Part shown: positions 12,961 to 22,207 of the stretch, one piece after another
Numbering within the stretch: the first letter of the stretch is position 1
How the letters are laid out: each line of letters opens with the position of its first letter
Assembly: GCA_038049695.1 (NCBI GenBank)
Contig: CP142459.1
Span: 72,887,001 to 72,951,000, forward strand
DNA from: Cinnamomum chago
Lineage: Eukaryota > Streptophyta > Magnoliopsida > Laurales > Lauraceae
Length of the DNA: 64,000 nt
Direction: 5' to 3'
The notes under the pieces: model-generated
The model's input: the letters and a program-made list of their open reading frames with translations, nothing else
Told to the model about the DNA's origin: nothing
Database searches by the model: none
Position numbers and translations under genes: made by a program

Positions 12961-13565
12961 GAATATGAAGGTTCAAGCCCTCACTATGATCTTCGAACCC
13001 CCTTGAAAATGGCTCAGGGGAATTTGGGGTACAAGGGTTTGAACCCTCTTCCTGAGGGTTCGAACCTTCGACCCCCCTGGAAAATGGCTCAGGGAATGCA
13101 GGATACAAGGGTTCGAACCCTCAGGAAGAGAGTTCGAACCTTCGACCCCTCTGGAAAATGGCCTGAGGAGTGCAGGATACAAGGGTTTGAACCCTCTTCC
13201 TAAGGGTTCGAACCTTCGACCCCCTTGGAAAATGGCTCAGGGAATGCAGGATACAAGGGTTTGAACCCTCAGGAAGAGGGTTCGAACCTTCGACCCCTCT
13301 GGAAAATGGCCTGAGGAGTGCAGGATACAAGGGTTCGAACCCTCAGGATGAGGGTTCGAACCTTCGACCCCCCTGGAAAATGGCTCAGGGAATGTAGGAT
13401 ACAAGGGTTCGAACCCTCAGGGTGAGGGTTCGAACCTTTGACCCCTCTGGAAAATGGCCTGAGGAGTGCAGGATACAAGGGTTCGAACCTTCGACCCCTC
13501 TGAAAAATGGCCTGAGGAGTGCAGGATACAAGGGTTCGAACCCTTAGGATGAGGGTTCGAACCTT
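12961..13565. repeat. Minisatellite of 74-bp units with GGTTCGAACC palindromes
   Basis: About eight units, period 74 (anchors GAAAATGG near 13006, 13080, 13154, 13228, 13302, 13376, 13450 and a shortened last unit near 13504). Units alternate between a CTCAGGGAATGCAGG and a CCTGAGGAGTGCAGG form, giving a 148-bp higher-order period. Each unit has GGGTTCGAACCCTC and GAGGGTTCGAACCTTCGA arms, so single strands could fold repeatedly. Continuous units, no spacers and a eukaryotic context exclude a CRISPR array. It ends against a palindrome unit at 13569-13581. Confidence 0.9.
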
Positions 13566-13581
13566 GATGACGATATCGTTA

Positions 13582-14726
13582 TGTTCCGTTGTAGCATCTC
13601 TCATCTTTTTCAATGTCCGGCGAAGAGAGTGATCCTGGAAAATGGTTTGAGATACAAGGTACGATGATAAAATGCTACCCCGAGGAGTTAACAAATGTAC
13701 AATTTGATCATATCACACTAACGATGTCTCTACCTGCACTCTAAATATTCATCTTGGATTATGTTATCGAACAAGTCTGTGGCATCTAGTAAAAAATGTG
13801 ATCTCCATAGAACAAACCCATCATTTTCAATGTTGGTATACTACTATAAAGCATCCTCACTGAATAATCATCCTTGAAATGACTCAATTCAGTTGTATAA
13901 CAATAGGAGGGTAATAAGGTCAGGAAAACAACTCACATTCATCCGTTGGAATCAATAAAGTAAAAACTCTGACGAGATCCATTCAACACCCAACTACATG
14001 CTTGAGTTCGACCCTATAATCATTTTGAACCTGTTTGAGTTTTGATGGATTATACTTCCACCAAAGGGGCCAGCCCTCATATCAACCCTTCGTAGGTAAA
14101 TTAGAACGCATATTAGCATGCCAAACAATTTATGCTTTGGGCTGATCGGACTGGATGGAAAGGAGGTTCACGGGTCATAAATGTCTGAAGCCACCTTTGG
14201 TGATTAATTTTCACGCAGTTCAACAATCAGTTCCTCTCTCTCGAGAGGGCTTTTTTTTCAAAATAGGCTAAAAATCAAGATGGCCTTATCAGAATATAAT
14301 GAAAACTACATTTAAAAGGCCAAGTTATAGGGTAAACAATAATTATAGTAGAAGATATGAAAAGATAAATTCATAGAAACAAAATGGCTGGTAAGCACTC
14401 TTCCTTGGTGGCGGGAAAAGCTCAACCATGACAAAACAAAATTGATAAACGCACAAATGACATAAATGTAGAATCCCAGTTTCCAATAGCATTAGCTTCA
14501 TTTATCATTGCCGGTATACAAAAAATTCATTTAACAACTTATCACATGCAAACATCAACACAGGTTTGCATCTACACATCAGAATATACACAGTATGTTC
14601 TCCCATATTCAGCAAGAGATACATCCATCCAAAATACAGGTCAAAATATGCTCCCCCAACATAAAAAAGTATTTACACCAAGCCTGAGATCAAACAATTG
14701 AGATGTGAATGCCACGAAGTTCTATC
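13582..14726. other. Spacer without a supported gene
   Basis: AT-rich sequence between the minisatellite and the broken mudrA-like gene. No coding signal or clear repeat seen. Confidence 0.4.
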
Positions 14727-15850
14727 TCATTCCAACACCCAAAAAAAAAAAAAAAAAGAGGGGGTGGCTGGGAGGATGGAAGAGTCATCCCCTTGGAGGT
14801 AGATCTCTACATGTCTGTCTATTATGGCCACGCTTCTTGCAATGGGAGCATGTAACCTGTTTCCTCTGAAGGTGTAGTCTGCTTCTCTACAACTTTCAGT
14901 ATCCACATGCAAATTATCAAGGTTGCCACTGTCAGTCTCCAACCCAACATCATTTACTGCAAATGGGTTTTCTTCTCCTTTGCAAATGTAGCCTCCTTGT
15001 GAAAAGGGCAATTCAAAATCAGCTCCAAGGTCTACAGATGGATATGACTGTTGCACAATAAATTCTCTGTTGACCGCGGTAGTTTTTGGTGCCAAGTCAG
15101 ATCCTATCCTCATTGGGTTAACCCTGCATGATAAATGAGCGTGATCATTATAGACGATTATGGATCAATAAGCAAAATAAAGTAGAGAATACTATACTTT
15201 GGAGATGGTAGTGTGTTATTCAAAATCGCATCCTTGTATCGAAGGATGTTGGTGTTAAGCACCTGATGGTGGTAGAGGAACCTGTCCGGCTACATCCCTA
15301 CGGGATAAAGGTAAGGAGTGGATGGCTAAGCATATAATTGGCGAGCATTTGGGCTATTATAGCTATATCGCTATTTAGTGCTGACCTTTATCTAAGAATT
15401 AAAAGCGGACTACTAGGTTGAACGCCTTTACTAGATCCCACTCTGTGTATACATAAAATTAAAGAAGCTCAGTATTAAGAATTGGTGTGGAAAATGACAA
15501 GTCCAATCATAGCATACCTTTGTTCACACTCTTGGTGATTTGTTGCATTAACCGCGCTTCGCTGGATGTACAAGTACAATGCACTTGTATCCAGACCCGA
15601 AGATGCTCTGAACATAATCTCTACATCTTCATCGTTTTTGTTATGCCTAGCAAACTGCATACTTTCCTATTCTGATGGAGATATTGTATAATTGGGATAT
15701 GTCCAAGCATGTTCCCATTTGAGAGATCACGTATTTTTTGGACCAATTGTGAGTACGTAGTTGATCTTTTCAGGAACGCCATCTTTGGACAACCTCCAAT
15801 ATAAATTGGACTTCCATTATCCCAAGAAATTTATCCACCAGAGTGGAATT
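14727..15850 (-). pseudogene. mudrA-like (PB1-type N-terminal domain) broken gene
   Basis: Two exons join cleanly on the minus strand: 15654-15518, then acceptor at 15123, running to a stop at 14727 (phase 2, giving ECEQ-R-VNPMRIG). Further 5', 15662-15830 encodes YIGGCPKMAF...TTYSQLVQKI in a frame offset by one base, so a frameshift lies near 15655-15665, and an in-frame stop precedes it. The pattern Y-x-GG...(S/T)Y-x-LV-x-K...NDEDVEIMF is that of the PB1-like N-terminal region of plant Mutator transposases and their domesticated relatives. The catalytic DDE domain and the zinc knuckle are absent, and the C-terminus runs into a homopolymer (FFFFF). It lies within the inverted-repeat region 8.6-17.6 kb, which fits a decayed MULE. 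A host gene of another family cannot be excluded. Confidence 0.45.
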
Positions 15851-16199
15851 TGAATAGTAAATCACAATCAGGCATCCTGCTACAGCAACATAATCGAGTT
15901 ATGTAAAACTTCCAGCTATGTAACACAATTGATAAACACATGCAAGGTGTAGATCCAAGAATGAAGTGCCCAAATTGAATTTGACATATTACTTTGGTCA
16001 TCAATATCATTAACTCCTAGAAGAAACATCATAGCGACTCAATTAAGAGATGCATAGACAATGACGCAGAACAACAAAATTTTAACAATTAAGAAAAAAA
16101 CATGAGAAACACAAAAACCAATTCTCTATACTGGTCAAAATAGTTTTCCAATGCTAAATGATTTATAAAGTCAACTTCATTGTTTTGTTTACCAATGAA
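15851..16199. other. Spacer upstream of the mudrA-like pseudogene
   Basis: AT-rich; any further 5' exon of the broken gene would lie here or beyond, but I cannot place one. Confidence 0.3.
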
Positions 16200-17600
16200 G
16201 TTATCAAACAACAACGAGTTATGACTTTATATTGGAAAGAAAGGAAAGTTCTTTAATAACGAATTCGTTACCATAATTTTTATCTTCTTCTTCCAATTCC
16301 AGTGTCTAACGACACCATAATGGGGACTTTATATTGAGATGCATACACAATGAGAAGGACTTGCAATCTCACTCAGTTTCGTTTAATGACAACAAGGAAA
16401 ATTGTTCTTGATAACAAAGAAGTAATTGTAACGGTTATGTTCTTCATCCAATATTAGTGTCCAACAACAGAATAGTGGGGACATTATATTGAGGTGATAC
16501 ACAATGACAAAGACTCATGATTTCACTCACTTTAGATTAATGAAAAAAAATGAAATTTGTCTTTAATAACGATATCATTAACATAATTTTTTTTTCTTCA
16601 TCCACTTTTGGTTTCCAACAACAGAAGAATGGTTACTTTATATTGAGATGCCTAAACGATTAGAGGGACTCACGATGGAGAATGTAATTCGATTATTGAG
16701 AAAAAATAAAATTGTTCTTTGATAACGATATCAATACCATAATTTTTAGTTTCTTCACCCAATTTTAGTATCCAACAACAAAAAATTACTGAATTTAAAT
16801 TGAGATGCATAAAACATGAGAAGGACTAACGATTTCACTCAATGTTAATTATCGTTCAATTTTCTGATAACGATATCGTTTCAGTAATTTTTAGGTTCTT
16901 GTCCAATTTTTTGCAGCCTAATACAACACGATAATGAATATATAATGACATGCATAAGCAAAGGAAAAGACTTGTCCACTTCACCCAGATTGTGATCTCA
17001 ACATCATTCATATGAGAACAGGATCACTACCATTGTGAATATGAGTGAGATAAATTTCATTTGATACTGCACTCTAAACGTCTTTATATAGCCATATTAG
17101 TTAGTCCAAAGGCTTGGAATCTCATATTATCAACTATTTTAAAAACGACCATTAGTAATTCGCTTACCAAACCCGAAAAATAGATGTAAACATGAGTAGT
17201 ATCATTTCTTTTTTGTTCTACACATGATAATGTACTAGGAATCAAATTGCTAGATATTGTGTATGTGACCATCAAGATTACTTGTACATGAGCAAAGTGA
17301 TTACTTACTGGAAAAGAGAAGCCTAGATGACGATGGGGAAGAAGGTGGGGAAAAGGTAATAACTGGATTGGGGAAGGAGGCAATAAGGGATAGAAGAAGA
17401 TGGGGGGTGGGGGGCTTATGGACTAATGATTCAGCTATCAAATCTCTAAAGCTTGATCTGGGGGGTGGGGGGCTTACAGACTAATAATTCAGCTATCAAA
17501 TCTCTTAAAGACTGCAGATTCAACTATCTAATCTCTAAAACTCGATCGATCCATAAAACTATTATCTTCTTTCCCCTTGTCATTAATTAAAGATAGAAAT
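16200..17600 (-). repeat. Right arm of the large inverted repeat
   Basis: Inner part (16200-16960): about five diverged tandem units of ~150 bp, each with a palindrome (TAACGAATTCGTTA 16257-16270; TAACGATATCATTA 16567-16580; ATAACGATATCAAT 16722-16735; TAACGATATCGTTT 16868-16881) and a TATATTGAGATGCAT block. Outer part (16960-17600) matches the left arms at 8632-9000 and 10780-11460 in reverse complement. Two G-rich GGGGGGTGGGGGGCTTA segments (17400 and 17459) form a direct duplication of about 60 bp within it. Confidence 0.65.
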
Positions 17601-18930
17601 CTACACATTCGAAGTCTTCTTGTCCAAACTTAAAAGGATATACAGATCTCCAAGTACTGGATTTTGTTCAAGTATCTAAATCTTACTTAACCTTATCGAC
17701 GAGAGCTTATAGAGTAAACCACAAGGCAAAAATCCATAAACCATTTAAATGCATTTTCTTATGGTCGTTGCTGCCTATGTCAAGTAAGTAATGAAGAAAT
17801 CACACAATCTCAAAGAGATTGTAAGAATTCACTAACATTTTAACATCTAAAAACAATACAAACTACTCTTCTATCTTAATCATTCCCTCAAATCATAAAT
17901 ACTCATTCTCATGCATAATCTCATTCCAAGAAAGAGCATAACAAAAAAGAAAACAAGTATAAAATTCGGTTTCAAATAGCAACCATATCTTGATTTGTGT
18001 TTTTAAATAGTGAACAGCAGCGCAATCCAAAATTGCCATCGCGTATTTTAGCAGAAAAGGTTACTATATCTAAAAAAAAAATTACTATCGCATAGAAATG
18101 CACAGCTGCATTGCAAAACTGATACATTCATAGTAAAGGAACAGAACATGGGAAGTTGATACAAGCCAAAAACGGTTAAGATGATGAAATCGAGGCCCAT
18201 ATCCAAATAAGTAAATCAAACAAGATTCAAATAGTAAAGAACAACTACAGGATGGAGAAGCCAAGCATTACAAAAGCTCCAGTTTTTGGATTTCAAATAG
18301 CCATTAATCCATTCTTAGAAATACATTCAAACAAACAGAGCATTGAATGCAGAGAGTGCCCATGCACATGCTACAACAAAAAATGGATATTATGCAAGTT
18401 CTCACCTCTCTTGGCTAGAAACCCTCTTTCATATGCAAGATTTTCTCCATCAACTACGGCGACAAGAGAGCATCGCTAGCTGCCAGTGTGAGATGATCCG
18501 AATGGAATCACCAATTGGGGTGAAGACAGAAAGGAAGAGGGAAAGAGAGAGCAGGGAGCCAAGGGAAAGAGAGAGCAAGCGAGAGGGAAGGAAGAGGGCG
18601 TGAGAGGGAAGGAGAGATAAAGGACTGGAGAAGACATGCAGAGAGGGAGAGGGCAGCAAGAGGGAGAAAAAGAGAAAAAGGCTGGACGGAGGGAGTGGGA
18701 AAGATGTTAGAGTGGAAAAAATGGGGGAATCGGACGATGTCGTCAACAAAGGGAGGGTAAAAGCGTCCAAAACGGCAATACGAACACCAAAATGGGAAAA
18801 TACATGTATTTGTGTTTAAAATGGCTAAATACATGTTTAAGCACACTTTTCTTGTAAAAATCCCAAGAGTAAATGGTAAGTCTACGCATGTTATGGCAGA
18901 AAAATACACTTTTAGCAACGGTCTTTTTTA
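17601..18930. other. Spacer with a purine-rich tract
   Basis: About 18530-18720 is strongly purine-rich (GAGAGAGAG-type, imperfect). A donor-like AAGAGAG|GTGAG on the minus strand near 18405-18412 could end an untranslated exon, but no coding sequence supports it. No gene is called. Confidence 0.35.
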
Positions 18931-19023
18931 CACTGCTAAATATCATTATGATGAAAAAAAAAAATTCCGCACCCAGTGTCCTTATTAGGCACTATCTAAG
19001 CTATTCGGACACTTTTAGCAGTG
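18931..19023. repeat. Small element with CACTGCTAAA inverted ends
   Basis: CACTGCTAAA (18931-18940) is mirrored by TTTAGCAGTG (19014-19023). The CACTG start is reminiscent of CACTA transposon termini, but no 3-bp target duplication is visible (TTA against AGA). Confidence 0.35.
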
Positions 19024-19834
19024 AGAAAAAAAAATTTCGCCACTAAAAAGGACTTTTACCAGCAGTTAAGAGCGTATTTTTCCCCTACTAAAAATCACTT
19101 CTTTTTTTTTTTTTTTTGTAACTTTGCACCTTGGGCTATAGCCCCGTTCATGCTTTTTGATTGCTGCTCTGGTAAAAGTTTTCATTGTTATAAAGAAGGG
19201 GCGTGTCACTATTCATGTACCTCACATGGTATTATTGTGGTAGGCAATTGATAGGGTCCACCTGACACCCCATTGATGATGGGGCGTGGAGATATCATCT
19301 CTTGATGGTCGCACATCTCAGATTTGTTCAATATCATCCCTCTAACCCTTTTATCGGGCCTCACAAGCTCTGCGGTTTTATATTAAAAAAAAGGAAAGAA
19401 GTTTCTCGATCCAATAGTCCAATTCAATCATATGAGTGTCTAACCCTAAGATCCGGGGGGAGGTTGCCCTTGCTTGTTGGTGGGTGGGTTCGGATTGAAG
19501 ATGGGTGGAGTCCATCAATTTACCTCGCAGTACCTATGTATTGGAGTATTTGCCTGTAAAGGAAAATAAAAAAGGGACTCTGGGAAGATTCCCGACACAC
19601 ACATATCTAGAGAGAGAATCCAAAGATTGAGGGATCGGTTTATCCATATATAACAGGGCCAACAATATCGGATTTTGAATCTCTAAATATATATATCAGA
19701 GAAAAGGCCATATATACTTGAAACCTCTAAAAGGAACGAAATATGAAATCTCTAAATCCCCCTTTGTACTTGAAACCCCTCATTTATGGAAGCATCCCTC
19801 ACCCTATGGTGAAAGATGGATGCATATGAACATT

Positions 19835-19884
<50 letters not shown>

Positions 19885-20612
19885 AATGCAAATGGACAAT
19901 GACTCTACTTCGTGAATCTGCAAACAGAATATGGCTAGAGTTGGCTAGATTGCATGTTATCCAAGTTGTGTTGAACTTGGTTGGATAATTTTTTCAATTT
20001 GAGCCTAAGAACTTCAGCAGTAAGCTCGAGGTTTTTCAGATAAGCATGTGTGTGTGTGTTTTTTAATTTCAGTAGTCTTCTTGTATTGACAACAAATCAT
20101 AAATTCTTAAAATTGCCATCATCATTCTCTTACACTATAATTCCTTCTTGCAAGAGGAAACCCACAACCCAAAATAAAATAAATAATAGACCCTTTGCCC
20201 TCTATTCAGTTTCGTCATTCATGTCTCTGTGTGTCTCTTTCCTGGGCTTTTCAGCAGGCTGAACATTTTCTATGGCTAGAGTATCCTGTACCACACACAT
20301 GGGAATAAGGAAAATCCGTCCATCAACCAATTATGTCAGGTAGGTCTCAACAACCAAAGCCAATACCAAAATTACAAAATGGAGAGAACCTCTATTCTCA
20401 AAAAAAAAAAGCAGCTGACTGAGTGGGATGTGTACAAGTTGAACTAGAACCCCACCAACGTAGAGCTCATCTATTGATAGATATTCCTACACCTTTACAA
20501 ATGAATGTCCATCCCCTCCCTTACGGTAGGATATACTCTCAAATTTTACTTTAACCGGAGTTAGATTATGCCCTAAGATTGAGCGAGCGCATGCATAATT
20601 AGGTGATTAAAT
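19024..20612. other. Spacer; partial MITE copy and AT microsatellite
   Basis: About 19690-19838 is a diverged partial copy of the MITE at 34717-34897 (shared: CATTTATGGAAGCATC, TATGGTGAAAGATGGATGCAT). It runs into an (AT)n tract at about 19839-19882. TSD of the next element occupies 20605-20612. No gene seen. Confidence 0.45.
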
Positions 20613-21613
20613 CAGGGGCGGATCGGGGGGCGGGGGGGCGGCCCACCCAAACTTTCAGCCAAAAAAAAAAACTAGTTTTTCAATTTTGGGGTCCAATCTC
20701 ACAAGTCACAACTCAAGTCTCAAATTACATGAGTTTGTTCATTTTCTGGTTTTTTGTTCTTCTTTTATGGTTTTCTGAAATGGAGGTTTTGTAGTTTCTT
20801 TCTATTCTTCATCTTGATTCTTTGTGGTTGTGCCCTCCGGATCTCAGGTACAAATTTGGGGTGTTTTTATTATATGGGTTTGTTCATTTTCTGGTTTTTT
20901 GTTCTTCTTTTATGGTTTTATGAATGGATGTTTTGTAGTTTCTTTCTATTCTTCATCTTGACTCTTTGTGGTTGTGCCCTCCGGATCTCAGGTACGAATT
21001 TGGGGTGTTTTTATTACATGGGTTTGTTCATTTTCTGGTTTTTTGTTTTTCTTTTATGGTTTTCTGAAATGGAGGTTTTGTAGTTTCTTTCTATTCTCCA
21101 TCTTGATTCTTTGTGGTTGTGCCCTCCGGATCTCAGGTATGAATTTGGGGTGTTTTTATTACATGGGTTTGTTCATTTTCTGGTTTTTTTTCTTCTTTTA
21201 TGGTTTTCTGAAATGGAGGTTTTGTAGTTTCTTTCTATTCTTCATCTTGATTCTTTGTGGTTGTGGAGAAAGATTTATTCTTTGTGTTACTAGAAACTGC
21301 CAGCCTGCCACGTTATGGGATTAGGTTTCCCATTTACAGTACCTCTGTAATTCTGTTCATCACTTCATTGTGAGCTGAAAATGAAAAGAAAAAAAAACTT
21401 AAGAAAAGAAAATTAAAATCGGTCTTATGTATTGTATATTGATGATTATTTACTATCTTAGGTTATAATGTCGCATCATCAAGCGTCCATTGTTGCTATA
21501 TTTGGTGGTACATTGTTGCTATTTTTTATAGTTTTTGGTGAGACATTGTTGCTATTTTTTTAGTGTAACTTAAGTGCAGTCCTCCCAAATTAGAAGTCCT
21601 GGATTCGCCCCTG
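20613..21613. mobile_element. Non-autonomous hAT-type element, copy 1 (1,001 bp)
   Basis: Terminal inverted repeats CAGGGGCGGATC and GGATTCGCCCCTG, flanked by a perfect 8-bp target duplication GATTAAAT (20605-20612 and 21614-21621), the hallmark of the hAT superfamily. The interior has four tandem 145-bp units (GTTTGTTCATTT anchors at 20733, 20878, 21022, 21167), whose translation gives only repetitive hydrophobic open frames. No transposase is present. A second copy lies at 51016-51812. Confidence 0.93.
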
Positions 21614-21621
21614 GATTAAAT

Positions 21622-22207
21622 AATAATGCATGAGATTGACCACTAAAGATGGGCAGGCAGGTGAGAGTTCTTTTAAATGGCTGGAGAAAGATGATCATCA
21701 CAGCCATTCGATTGCCATTCCAAGGCTGGGCACCGCAATATAATTTTAATTAATTGACCACCAGATCAGAGAGAGAGAGGGGGGGGGATGACTAGACCTT
21801 GGGGCGGCCCTCGCATCTACTTTTTCCCCTGTATGTTTTGCTTTTTTTGTTTTTTAAAATTTTTCCAGAGGAGAGAATCAACAGGATGCAATCCAACGCC
21901 ACAAGAAGTTTGTGGCTGAGAATCGCTTCCTTTTGCTGACATGGCATGACATGCCCACAGCCCACCTCACCTTACCTTACTTCACCTCACAGCACCTCAC
22001 CTCGTTATTACTGAAACTCTCTACAGAGTACAGAGCAAATACAACAAGAAGGAAAATCAAAATGGAAAGCAAAAGATACAGCACCACACTCATCATCATC
22101 AGACCAGATCTTACCTGAGACCCCAGAGAGAGAGCTTACTGAACTAGCCTGACCTGACCTGACCTCGTCTTTGGAATCTTGGACTTTCGTCTCTTATCGG
22201 TCTCTCC
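21622..22207 (+). promoter_or_regulatory. 5' flank and leader of the CDF gene
   Basis: Contains GA and G runs at about 21770-21787 and a CCTCAC-rich pyrimidine tract at 21960-22010, then a leader without an upstream start in good context. No clear TATA box seen. Confidence 0.4.

Noticed and set aside
12961-13565. CRISPR-like array
   Set aside because: Units are contiguous 74-mers without unique spacers, and the window is plant nuclear DNA with no cas genes.
12961-13565. Cluster of tRNA genes (GGTTCGAACC resembles the T-loop)
   Set aside because: No anticodon, D-arm or acceptor stems surround the motif and the period is set by simple tandem duplication.
12925-13694. Overlapping open frames of 60-140 codons in the minisatellite
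   Set aside because: They are by-products of a repeat whose unit lacks stops in some frames; the translations are repeats of the DNA unit.
18450-18918. Ser/Pro/Leu-rich minus-strand open frames
   Set aside because: They come from the purine-rich tract at 18530-18720 and have only low-complexity content.
20754-21324. Repetitive hydrophobic proteins (GLFIFWFF type) in the hAT elements
   Set aside because: They arise from the 145-bp tandem units, change frame from unit to unit and have no known domain.
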